Source: Spirosoma fluviale (lineage in GTDB: Bacteria > Bacteroidota > Bacteroidia > Cytophagales > Spirosomataceae). Taken from it: a DNA stretch of 64,000 bases. The notes under the pieces are model-generated. The model saw nothing but the letters and a program-made list of their open reading frames with translations, ran no database searches and had not been told where the DNA came from. This document shows, in pieces, positions 8,994-16,355 of this stretch (position 1 is its first letter; each line of letters starts with the position of its first letter). Made by a program: the position numbers and the translations under genes. The DNA is taken from contig NZ_OCNH01000003.1 of the NCBI RefSeq assembly GCF_900230225.1, positions 1,054,001-1,118,000 of the forward strand, in the 5' to 3' direction.

Positions 8994-9485
8994 TTAATCC
9001 TTGGCAAGCGGGTGCTCGGTTCGGATCTTCTCCTGCAATTTTATGAACCCGTCGATCAACGCTTCCGGACGGGGCGGGCATCCGGGTACATACACATCTA
9101 CCGGAATGATGCGGTCGACGCCCTTCACCACATGATACCCGTGCTGCCAGTACGGGCCACCACAATTGGAACACGAACCCATCGAAATTACGTAGCGGGG
9201 CTCGGCCATCTGTTCGTAGAGCCGCCGGATGCGGTCGGCCATTTTGAACGTTACCGTGCCCGATACAATCATAATATCGGACTGACGCGGGGAAGGTCGC
9301 GGAAAAATACCGAATCGTTCCAAGTCATAACTGGCGGCAAAAGCCTGCATCATTTCAATGGCGCAGCACGCAAGGCCAAAGCTCATGGGCCACATCGACT
9401 TCTCCCGCGACCAGTTCAGGAGGTCTTCGGAATGCATCATAATGACGCTGGCTTCGCCTGTTTTATCGGTTGAGGAAGAGGTCAT
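8994..9485 (-). CDS. nuoB: NADH-quinone oxidoreductase subunit B
   Basis: Complex I subunit that holds iron-sulfur cluster N2, the last electron carrier before quinone, in the peripheral arm at the cytoplasmic face. From ATG 9485 the protein has 163 residues. The N2 ligands are visible: the tandem Cys40-Cys41 in SFGLACCAIEMM, Cys105 in GSCSNCGG and Cys136 in VPGCPPRPE. An in-frame TTG at 9515 would add ten residues unlike the family. nuoA lies 75 bp upstream on the same strand. The remaining nuo genes are not in this window; the gene after nuoB is an unrelated membrane protein. Confidence 0.95.
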   Translation of the reverse strand: MTSSSTDKTGEASVIMMHSEDLLNWSREKSMWPMSFGLACCAIEMMQAFAASYDLERFGIFPRPSPRQSDIMIVSGTVTFKMADRIRRLYEQMAEPRYVISMGSCSNCGGPYWQHGYHVVKGVDRIIPVDVYVPGCPPRPEALIDGFIKLQEKIRTEHPLAKD

Positions 9486-9560
9486 GCTAGCAAAGAGTTT
9501 TAGACAGTTGGTCAATCAACTGAGGTACAAACGCTGACAAACAGGAGACGCGTGGTGAAA

Positions 9561-10034
9561 TCAGATACCACGTTTGTACCGTTCGTTTACCCGTTGGTAC
9601 AATTGATCAGGCACTTTGGTTTCTATTGTGGGTATTTTGGGTTGAGGTTTTACCCAGTCGAGGTACCCTTTCGCCCAAACATAGGCAAGGCCTAAACCAA
9701 GAACAACCACGAAGAGAATGGCTTCGGTAAGGGCAAACCAGCCCCATAAGCCGCCCGTTGCCTGAATAAGCCGCGCCTGACCGAATACCGTAGCCCAGGG
9801 AAACAGAAACACCAGTTCGACATCGAATAAAACGAACACCAGCGCTACGACATAAAACCGGATATTGAACTGCACGTTGGCGTTCCCAATCGGCTCCTCG
9901 CCCGACTCATACGTACTGTTTTTCTCGATATTCGGCCGGTGCGGCCGTAGCAGACGTGCCACAAACAGCACGACGGCGATGAACGCAAACGCGGCCAGGA
10001 TGAACAGGAATATGATGCCGAAATGAGAGAGCAT
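9561..10034 (-). CDS. nuoA: NADH-quinone oxidoreductase subunit A
   Basis: Small membrane subunit of complex I near the quinone-binding region. 157 residues with three helices (around 5-27, 60-82 and 93-115). The conserved loop 'YESGEEPIGNANVQFNIRFY' and the following 'VALVFVLFDVELVFLFPWA' identify the NuoA/NdhC family. In the loop the usual 'Y-E-C/S-G' has Ser. The hydrophilic C-terminal tail (about 40 residues) is longer than in E. coli. It precedes nuoB and follows an outer-membrane protein gene by only 14 bp, so the three may be cotranscribed. Confidence 0.95.
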   Translation of the reverse strand: MLSHFGIIFLFILAAFAFIAVVLFVARLLRPHRPNIEKNSTYESGEEPIGNANVQFNIRFYVVALVFVLFDVELVFLFPWATVFGQARLIQATGGLWGWFALTEAILFVVVLGLGLAYVWAKGYLDWVKPQPKIPTIETKVPDQLYQRVNERYKRGI

Positions 10035-10048
10035 AATGGGTCCGGTGC

Positions 10049-10657
10049 TTACTTCTTTTTCTTCTTCGGAAACAGATTATACACGATAGACACCTGAACA
10101 TTCCGATTATAGTAAGAGGCACCGGCTTCTGACGACACGTTCACAAATCCGTGTACGTAGCGAACGTGCAAACTGAATTTGTTCAGCATGTCCAGAAAGT
10201 CGTAGTGTACACCCACAACAGCACCTAAATCGTTTTGGGCACCCGGCCCGTTGGCCGACCCTGAGTTAAGCGCATAACTGAGTTCGGGTCCGGCCTGAAC
10301 AGTGAGCCCCTCGGTGGGGATGTAGCCAAACAGGATAGGCAGGCAGGCGTAGTAATACGACTGGCTGGTTGTGGTTCGTCCGCCAACACCTTCCTGCTGA
10401 AAGGTACCGCCTTTAATAGCCAGAAGCGCTTCGGGCTGAACCACCACCCGATGGTAGCGGTAGCGGTACATGACGCCTAGATTTGGCTGTAGCGCCCGTT
10501 TTGGAATATTTACGCTGGTTCCGGAAATGGCTACCTGCGTAAAGGAAGCACCTACTTTTACGCCAAAATGGCCACCAACGGGTTTATCACTTTGCGCCTG
10601 CGAAAGCAGGGGAGAAATCAATACAAAAAATAGAAGTAGAAAACGATTCGTATACAT
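10049..10657 (-). CDS. Outer-membrane beta-barrel protein (PorT-like family)
   Basis: 202 residues with a signal peptide (MYTNRFLLLFFVLISPLLSQAQS, cleavage after AQA/QAQ near residue 22). The mature part begins 'GGHFGVKVGASFTQVAIS' and consists of alternating amphipathic strands ('GVMYRYRYHRVVVQPEALLAIKGG', 'GLTVQAGPELSYAL', 'KFSLHVRYVHGFVNVSS'), the pattern of the Bacteroidota 'outer membrane beta-barrel' family of 8-stranded proteins (OMP_b-brl_2). It ends VQVSIVYNLFPKKKKK, with an odd run of five lysines after the last strand. Role unknown. It lies 14 bp upstream of nuoA on the same strand. Confidence 0.85.
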   Translation of the reverse strand: MYTNRFLLLFFVLISPLLSQAQSDKPVGGHFGVKVGASFTQVAISGTSVNIPKRALQPNLGVMYRYRYHRVVVQPEALLAIKGGTFQQEGVGGRTTTSQSYYYACLPILFGYIPTEGLTVQAGPELSYALNSGSANGPGAQNDLGAVVGVHYDFLDMLNKFSLHVRYVHGFVNVSSEAGASYYNRNVQVSIVYNLFPKKKKK

Positions 10658-10771
10658 ACGGGACTGTTGAAAGGTAGTTAACCTTGCAATAACGAGTTTT
10701 GGTCCCGTAAAATTGGTTAAAAAAAGTTAAGAAACGGCCGTTAACATTGTTTAACTCAATAGCCGCATGGG

Positions 10772-11332
10772 CTAGTTGAGTCGTGGGTCAACAGGGTAGT
10801 GGGCAATGGATTTGTACTCACCCCCCTTGCGTTTCAGGACTTCGCGCCAGAACTCGGTCGTGGGCGTGTCGAACAGAAAGTCGGCTTTGGTCCGGCTGAT
10901 GATCCACGCTTTCTGAAGCAGTTCACTGTCCAGTTGCCCTTCGTCCCAGCCCGAATAGCCAATGAAAAAGCGAATGTCCCGCTCCGTCAGTGTACCCAGA
11001 TTGACGGCCTCTTTGATCTGGTCAAAATCACCACTCCAATAAAGACCATCGACGACACAGATAGAGTTGTCGATCAAATCGGGTCGGCGATGGATGAAGT
11101 GCAGGGTATTTTGCTGAACCGGTCCGCCAACGAACAGCGGCAGGTCGGTGTGGACATCTTCGATAACGTCGCCCAGGTGAATATCCGTCTTCTGATTCAG
11201 CACCAGCCCGAACGTACCCAGCGCGTTGTGCTCGCAAACCAGGACCACGCTGCGCTCAAAATTGTTGTCGCCCATAAATGGCTCGGCAATTAATAAATCT
11301 CCATTCCGGATGCTTCGCGAAGAGGTATTCAT
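10772..11332 (-). CDS. YqgE/AlgH family protein (DUF179)
   Basis: 186 residues. The family signature is clear: 'NGDLLIAEPFMGDNNFERSVVLVCEHNALGTFGLVLNQ' at the N-terminus, 'LFVGGPVQQNTLHFIHRRPDL' in the middle and 'RFFIGYSGWDEGQLDSELLQKAWI' near residue 140, at the usual length. The family is cytosolic and widespread; its biochemical role is unsettled (AlgH was linked to alginate regulation in Pseudomonas). Single gene with 188 bp upstream and about 100 bp downstream. Confidence 0.95.
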   Translation of the reverse strand: MNTSSRSIRNGDLLIAEPFMGDNNFERSVVLVCEHNALGTFGLVLNQKTDIHLGDVIEDVHTDLPLFVGGPVQQNTLHFIHRRPDLIDNSICVVDGLYWSGDFDQIKEAVNLGTLTERDIRFFIGYSGWDEGQLDSELLQKAWIISRTKADFLFDTPTTEFWREVLKRKGGEYKSIAHYPVDPRLN

Positions 11333-11520
11333 AAAAAAGCAGTTAACGGTTCATATAGCAAAAACGCCTTTTCTGGGGGTGATATTGGTTAAAAAGTGTT
11401 AAATACACCAGTCAGACCGGCAATATTGACCTTACGGATAAATTCTTCGTCCGGATGTTTGACTGATACATTTATTGTACACTAAAACTACCGGAAAAGA
11501 GCCTCTGTTCAGAATACGGC

Positions 11521-13221
11521 TCAGAAGTTCGTTTGCTCATATACCCGTGCTTCGAACGGATGCAAAGTAGTGCCTTGGTTCGATAGATTGGCTAAGACTA
11601 GCCGGTCATTTGAAAACAAAACGTCGGGAATGGACGGCATGGGCACGGGTTCTCCCGAAAAATTAGCAACGGTGTAAAAAGCAACCTTATTCAGCTTGCG
11701 CTCAAATACCCAAACGGACGGGTGGTCGGGTAGCAGATCTCGATAACTGCCTTCGTGCAGGGCGGGTATCTGCTTTCGCCAGTGCAGTAACTTTCGGTAA
11801 AACTGTAATACAGAATCAGGCCTGGCTTCCTGCTCATCTACATTGATGGCTGTGTAATTGGGGTTTACCTTCAGCCACGGCTCGCCGGTGGTAAATCCGG
11901 CATTTGGCGCATCGCTCCACTGCATGGGCGTCCGGGCATGGTCGCGGGCAATCCGGTTGGACGTTGCCAGAAACACCTCCGGCGAATGCTTGCCCGAAGC
12001 GACCAGCGCCTGCCAGGCATTTCTAACCTGAATATCGTCGTATTCGTCAATGGAGTCGAAAGTGCAGTTGGTCATACCAATTTCGTCGCCCTGATAAATG
12101 TTAGGCGTACCCCGTTGTGTAAGCAAAACCGTTGCCAGCATCGTTGCCGATTCGTACCAGTAGCGTTCCGTATCGCCGAAACGGGAGAGACATCGTGGAT
12201 TATCGTGGTTTCCGAAATAGATATTCTGCCAGCCGCCCGTGGCTTGGGTTACGGGGTCGACGCTGCCTAGGGCGACATTCCATTTGGCGAAGATGGCTTT
12301 CAGTTCAAGTAAGGTGAACTCGGGCGCGGGGTCAATGAACCGGTATTCGTCGCGGGGAACGGCATGGTCGAAATGATAGATCATGTTCAGTTCATGCCGG
12401 TTTTTGCCCACGTACAGGTTTGCCAGATCGGCCGTGACGCCAATTCCCTCACCAATGCTGATGCAGGATTCGCCATCCTGTCCGTACTGGCTGAGTACCT
12501 CCCGGTTCATTTCCTGCAAAAATTCATGAATACGTGGCCCGTTGGCATGAACGCTCGAATCGCCGAAGCGGCCAGCCGGATAATCCGGGAATGTCTGGTC
12601 TTTCGACAAAAACGGAATAACGTCCATCCGAAACCCGTCGACGCCCTTGTCGAGCCAGAAACGCATCATTTTGTAGATGGCTTCGCGCAGGGGCGGGTGC
12701 TCCCAGTTGAGATCAGGTTGTTTGGTGGCGAACAGATGCAGGTAGTATTCGCCGGTGGTTTCATCGAAGGCCCAGGCCGGTCCCGAAAAGATCGACTGCC
12801 AGTTGTTCGGTTCAGCGGGTCCTTCAGCGGTGAGTTTGGGTTTCCGCCAGATGTAGTAATCGCGGTACGGATTGTCTTTACTTTTGCGGCTTTCCTGAAA
12901 CCAGCGATGTTCGTCGGAACTGTGGTTGACCACCAGATCGAGGATGAGCCGCATACCACGCTGGTGTACACCCGCCAGCAGGTTATCGAAATCGGCCATG
13001 GTGCCAAACTCCGGCATGATGGCTTCATAATCGGAAACATCATAGCCATTGTCGGCGTTGGGCGAGTCGAAAATGGGGCTCAGCCATAGAATATCGACGC
13101 CCAATTCGGCCAGATAATCCAGTTTGGCAAGTATTCCCGGCAAATCCCCAATACCATCGCCATTACTATCGGCAAATGAGCGCGGGTAGATTTGATAAAT
13201 GACTGCATCTTTGTAATTCAT
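11521..13221 (-). CDS. GH13 alpha-glucosidase, oligo-1,6-glucosidase type
   Basis: 566-residue cytosolic glycoside hydrolase of family 13 with no signal peptide. Key sites: calcium loop DSNGDGIGD (18-26), substrate His100 in DLVVNH, nucleophile Asp200 in GFRMDVIPF, acid/base Glu258 in ISIGEG and stabiliser Asp340 in FGNHDNPR. The fifth conserved region reads QPDLN (168-172), and the residue after the nucleophile is Val. In oligo-1,6-glucosidases and isomaltases this pair goes with alpha-1,6 bonds, whereas maltases have Thr. The likely role is therefore hydrolysis of isomalto-oligosaccharides taken up by the cell. No transporter or regulator of maltose type is adjacent; it diverges from the sulfite oxidase operon. 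Confidence 0.93.
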   Translation of the reverse strand: MNYKDAVIYQIYPRSFADSNGDGIGDLPGILAKLDYLAELGVDILWLSPIFDSPNADNGYDVSDYEAIMPEFGTMADFDNLLAGVHQRGMRLILDLVVNHSSDEHRWFQESRKSKDNPYRDYYIWRKPKLTAEGPAEPNNWQSIFSGPAWAFDETTGEYYLHLFATKQPDLNWEHPPLREAIYKMMRFWLDKGVDGFRMDVIPFLSKDQTFPDYPAGRFGDSSVHANGPRIHEFLQEMNREVLSQYGQDGESCISIGEGIGVTADLANLYVGKNRHELNMIYHFDHAVPRDEYRFIDPAPEFTLLELKAIFAKWNVALGSVDPVTQATGGWQNIYFGNHDNPRCLSRFGDTERYWYESATMLATVLLTQRGTPNIYQGDEIGMTNCTFDSIDEYDDIQVRNAWQALVASGKHSPEVFLATSNRIARDHARTPMQWSDAPNAGFTTGEPWLKVNPNYTAINVDEQEARPDSVLQFYRKLLHWRKQIPALHEGSYRDLLPDHPSVWVFERKLNKVAFYTVANFSGEPVPMPSIPDVLFSNDRLVLANLSNQGTTLHPFEARVYEQTNF

Positions 13222-13322
13222 AACCAGATTTAGGCTTACCCGTCGTTCTATTGAGGACGAATATGGGTTGTTGATTGGTTATTCACCAAATTTGTTTACT
13301 CAAGAAAAATTATACTGACTCT

Positions 13323-14558
13323 ATGCAGAATCAGATTCACGACCGGCGGGGATTTCTCCGGACAAGTGCGTTAGCTACGCTTACAACGCTGGTAGGTACC
13401 TCGGTTGTTTTCGCCGATCGTATTCCGCCTTTTTATACACCGCTGGCGTTCGACTATGACCCGCTGAAAGGAAAGAGCCCCGATATGAAAGTATTGGGCG
13501 ATAAACCCTGGAATGTAGAATCGCCCGTGCATTTGCTGGACGACGCCATTACACCCGTCGAGAAGATGTTTATCCGCAATAATGGCCTGATTCCTTCCGA
13601 ACCGATCGACCCGGCCAAGTGGACCCTGACCATCAAAGGCGAATCCGTAAAAGCGACGAAAACCTACACGCTTAACGACCTCAAAAAACGGTTTACGCCC
13701 CATACTTACCAGCTTGTGCTCGAATGCGGGGGAAACGGCCGGTCGGGCTACGAGCCACAAACGACGGGCAATCCCTGGGACCAGGGCGCGGTAAGTTGTG
13801 CCGAATGGACGGGCGTTCGGCTGAAGGATATTCTGGCCGACGTGGGTCTTAAAGACGACGCCGTTTACATCGGGTATTACGGAAAAGACCCCCATCTGAG
13901 CCAGGACCCCACAAAAGTGGCTATTTCGCGGGGTGTACCCATTAAAAAAGCGCTGGAGAATGAAACCCTCATTGCCTGGGCGGTCAACGGCAAAGACATT
14001 CCACTGGAGCACGGGTATCCGTTGCGACTGGTGATTGGCGGCTGGCCCGCGTCGGTATCCGGCAAGTGGCTGCACACCATCGCCGTTCGGGATAAAATTC
14101 ACGACGGTGCCAAGATGGAAGGGCACAGCTATAAGATGCCTATTCGGCCAGTACAGCCCGGCGAGAAAATCGCCGAAACACCCGAGAATTTCCGCATTAT
14201 CGAGTCCATGCCCGTTAAGTCGTTGATAACGTACCCTAAAACCGGTGCGATGCTGGAAGGGAAGAAAACGCTGGAACTCCGGGGTCATGCCTGGGCGGGC
14301 GATAAGTCGGTTCAGGAAGTCCAGACCTCCATTGATTACGGTGCTACCTGGCAAAAAAGTAAGCTACAGGCCCCTAAAAACCGGCTCGCCTGGCAACACT
14401 GGACTACAGAGGTCACCTTCCCGCAATCGGGCTATTATGAGGTGTGGGTTCGGGCTACCGACAGCAGCGGCCTTGCTCAGCCAATGGTTATTCCGCAATG
14501 GAATCCCGGCGGTTACCTGAACAACGCCTGCCACCGGATTGCCGTGAAAGTAGCGTAG
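13323..14558 (+). CDS. Molybdopterin-dependent sulfite oxidase-like enzyme, Tat-exported
   Basis: 411 residues from ATG 13323 (MQNQIHDRRGFLRTSALATL). The twin-arginine signal DRRGFLR marks folded export to the periplasm; the in-frame start at 13275 would bury it deeper and is less likely. The oxidoreductase molybdopterin domain (about 85-260) contains LECGGNGRSG with the molybdenum-ligand Cys135. A Mo-co dimerisation (Ig-like) domain follows (about 280-410, 'LELRGHAWAGDKSVQEVQTSIDYGATWQ'). This is the SorA/SorT layout: oxidation of sulfite to sulfate. First gene of a plus-strand operon whose next gene is a monohaem cytochrome c, the expected electron acceptor. Confidence 0.92.
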   Translation: MQNQIHDRRGFLRTSALATLTTLVGTSVVFADRIPPFYTPLAFDYDPLKGKSPDMKVLGDKPWNVESPVHLLDDAITPVEKMFIRNNGLIPSEPIDPAKWTLTIKGESVKATKTYTLNDLKKRFTPHTYQLVLECGGNGRSGYEPQTTGNPWDQGAVSCAEWTGVRLKDILADVGLKDDAVYIGYYGKDPHLSQDPTKVAISRGVPIKKALENETLIAWAVNGKDIPLEHGYPLRLVIGGWPASVSGKWLHTIAVRDKIHDGAKMEGHSYKMPIRPVQPGEKIAETPENFRIIESMPVKSLITYPKTGAMLEGKKTLELRGHAWAGDKSVQEVQTSIDYGATWQKSKLQAPKNRLAWQHWTTEVTFPQSGYYEVWVRATDSSGLAQPMVIPQWNPGGYLNNACHRIAVKVA

Positions 14559-14583
14559 CGCATTCGTCAACAGGTGTGACGTG

Positions 14584-14646
14584 GTTTTTGGCCGACCCGG
14601 AGGGGCGGCACTACAGTAATGCCGCCCCTCCGGGTCGGCCAAAAAC
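14584..14646. repeat. Perfect 27-bp inverted repeat between the sulfite oxidase and cytochrome genes
   Basis: Arms 14584-14610 and 14620-14646 are exact reverse complements, GC-rich inside (CCGACCCGGAGGGGCGGC) and ending in T5/A5, with a 9-base loop. As RNA on either strand it forms a very stable stem, and on the plus strand it lacks a T-run after the stem, so it is not a clean terminator. It lies 26 bp after the upstream stop and 34 bp before the next start. It may limit read-through or protect the upstream message, or be a copy of a dispersed palindromic repeat. Confidence 0.8.
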
Positions 14647-14679
14647 AAGGTTATTCAGCCAAAAAGCAGACCAAACGTG

Positions 14680-15087
14680 ATGAAGATAGTAAAATCAGTT
14701 CTCGTCGTAACCGCCCTATTGGTTAGTATGGCGAGCTTTCGGGGCGCTTACACGCCCACGCAAACGACCTCACCGGTGGTGAAAACGGACACCACTAAAC
14801 TTGATCCTGAATCAGGGATGGTCAATGACCCGAGCCTGATGATGGTGAAAGCACAGTGTACGGCCTGCCATTCTTCGAAGCTTATTCTGCAACACCGCTT
14901 TACGCGGGCGGGTTGGCAAGAGCGGATTCGCTGGATGCAGAAATACCATAAACTATGGGATCTGGGCGAATCGGAAAAGGTGGTGCTGGATTACCTCGAA
15001 AAAAACTATGGTCCCCAGACGGCCGTTAACCTGAACACCTTCCGGCGGGCTCCGCTGAAAGAGGTGAAATGGTATAAACTGCCCTGA
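14680..15087 (+). CDS. Monohaem c-type cytochrome (SorB-like)
   Basis: 135 residues with an N-terminal export signal (MKIVKSVLVVTALLVSMASF). One haem c site, CTACH, sits near residue 65 within 'MVKAQCTACHSSKLILQHR'. The C-terminal 'AGWQERIRWMQKYHKLWDLGESEKVVLDYLEKNYGP' matches the monohaem cytochromes paired with sulfite oxidases. It would take electrons from the enzyme encoded upstream and pass them to the respiratory chain. A GTG at 14677 is in frame just before the ATG; ATG 14680 is preferred. An inverted repeat separates it from the upstream gene. Confidence 0.9.
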   Translation: MKIVKSVLVVTALLVSMASFRGAYTPTQTTSPVVKTDTTKLDPESGMVNDPSLMMVKAQCTACHSSKLILQHRFTRAGWQERIRWMQKYHKLWDLGESEKVVLDYLEKNYGPQTAVNLNTFRRAPLKEVKWYKLP

Positions 15088-15163
15088 TACTTCGTTGATT
15101 GACGGCTTCGACAAACAGGTTTTACTACCTGTCGTCTGGAGCCGTTTCAGATTTACTCAATTT

Positions 15164-16336
15164 ATGCTTAACGAACCTATTCAGGCCGTACCCGCCCGAA
15201 CCGAAAAACGAATCTGTGAAGTAGCCTGGTTCGATGATCTGTGCGGTGGCGACACGGCCTTCCTCGGAACCCTCGACCCCGACCGACGCAGTAACTACGC
15301 CCACTGCGCCGACATTATGAAAACGGCCGACCGTATGGGCTTCGAGAATATCTTATTGCCCACGTCGTACATTGTAGGGCAGGAGGTACTGCCATTTGCC
15401 GGGGCGATGGCCCCCCAGGTGAAAAATATTTCCATGCTGGCGGCCGTTCGTACCGGCGAAATCCATCCGCCCATGCTGGCCCGGCACATCGCTACCCTCG
15501 ATCATTTGCTGGAAGGGCGGTTAACGATCAACATCATCAACTCCGACCTCCCCGGCCTGAAAGAAGACCACGAATTTCGGTATAAGCGTTGCGAGGAAGT
15601 CATCGAAATCCTGAAACAGGCCTGGACCCAGGACCGGATTGAGTTCGACGGTGAGGTCTACGGCAACATCAGCATGAAAGCCGACCCGGTAAAGCCGTAT
15701 CAGCAAAACGGTGGACCGCTGCTTTATTTCGGTGGTATCTCGCCCGGCTCCAGGGAAGTGTGTGCCAAACACTGCGACGTCTTTCTGATGTGGCCCGAGC
15801 CGGAAGAGAATATTTATGCCACCATGCAGGACATGAGCCAGCGGGCGGCCCGGCACGGGCGTACCATCGACTTCGGCTTGCGGATTCACGTCATCGTACG
15901 CGAAACGGAGGAGGAAGCCAGAGCGTACACCAAAACCCTGATGTCGAAGTTCGACGCGGCCGTGGGCGAGCAGTTGAAGAACCGGACGCAGGATTCGCAA
16001 TCGGCGGGGGTGCTGCGTCAGAACGAACTACGCGCCAGTGCCGACCCCGACGATTTTATCGAACCGATGCTCTGGATGGGTATTGGCCGTGCCCGGTCGG
16101 GATGCGGAGGAGCTTTGGTGGGAACACCGGCGCAGATTATTGAGAAACTGAACCGCTACATGGACATGGGCATTCGGGCGTTTGTGCTGTCAGGTTATCC
16201 GCTGATCGAAGAGTGCGAATTATTTGGAACGCATGTGCTGCCGCATCTGCCCAACGTAAAATTATCGGTAGAACAGGGCCGAACCCCCGCCACAACGCCC
16301 GTAACACCGCTGACCACCGGCGAACTGCGGGTATAA
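15164..16336 (+). CDS. LLM-class flavin-dependent monooxygenase, SsuD-like (alkanesulfonate monooxygenase family)
   Basis: 390 residues from ATG 15164 (MLNEPIQAVPARTEKRICE); a TTG at 15095 in frame would add 23 residues. The sequence follows E. coli SsuD closely in its second half: 'FGLRIHVIVRETEEEA' keeps the Arg and His equivalent to R226 and H228; 'LWMGIGRARSGCGGALVGTP' keeps the R297 arginine; 'FVLSGYPLIEE' keeps the Y331 tyrosine. The region of SsuD Cys54 reads PTSYIVGQEVLPF and has no Cys. The family uses reduced FMN and oxygen to cleave C-S bonds, releasing sulfite. Placement between a sulfite oxidase/cytochrome pair and a symporter fits sulfonate use. No SsuE-type flavin reductase is nearby. 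Confidence 0.88.
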   Translation: MLNEPIQAVPARTEKRICEVAWFDDLCGGDTAFLGTLDPDRRSNYAHCADIMKTADRMGFENILLPTSYIVGQEVLPFAGAMAPQVKNISMLAAVRTGEIHPPMLARHIATLDHLLEGRLTINIINSDLPGLKEDHEFRYKRCEEVIEILKQAWTQDRIEFDGEVYGNISMKADPVKPYQQNGGPLLYFGGISPGSREVCAKHCDVFLMWPEPEENIYATMQDMSQRAARHGRTIDFGLRIHVIVRETEEEARAYTKTLMSKFDAAVGEQLKNRTQDSQSAGVLRQNELRASADPDDFIEPMLWMGIGRARSGCGGALVGTPAQIIEKLNRYMDMGIRAFVLSGYPLIEECELFGTHVLPHLPNVKLSVEQGRTPATTPVTPLTTGELRV

Positions 16337-16355
16337 CATAAATAGGAATAGCTGA

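Noticed and set aside
12364..13089. 241-codon open frame on the plus strand
   Set aside because: Antisense to the GH13 gene; an artefact of GC-rich codon positions.
13371..14354. 327-codon open frame on the minus strand
   Set aside because: Antisense to the sulfite oxidase gene, whose domains and catalytic Cys are clear; the translation has no recognisable domain.
14364..14680. Two frames spanning the hairpin at 14584-14646, one on each strand, with the same peptide stretch
   Set aside because: The shared peptide comes from the palindrome being read on both strands; both overlap the end of a real gene.
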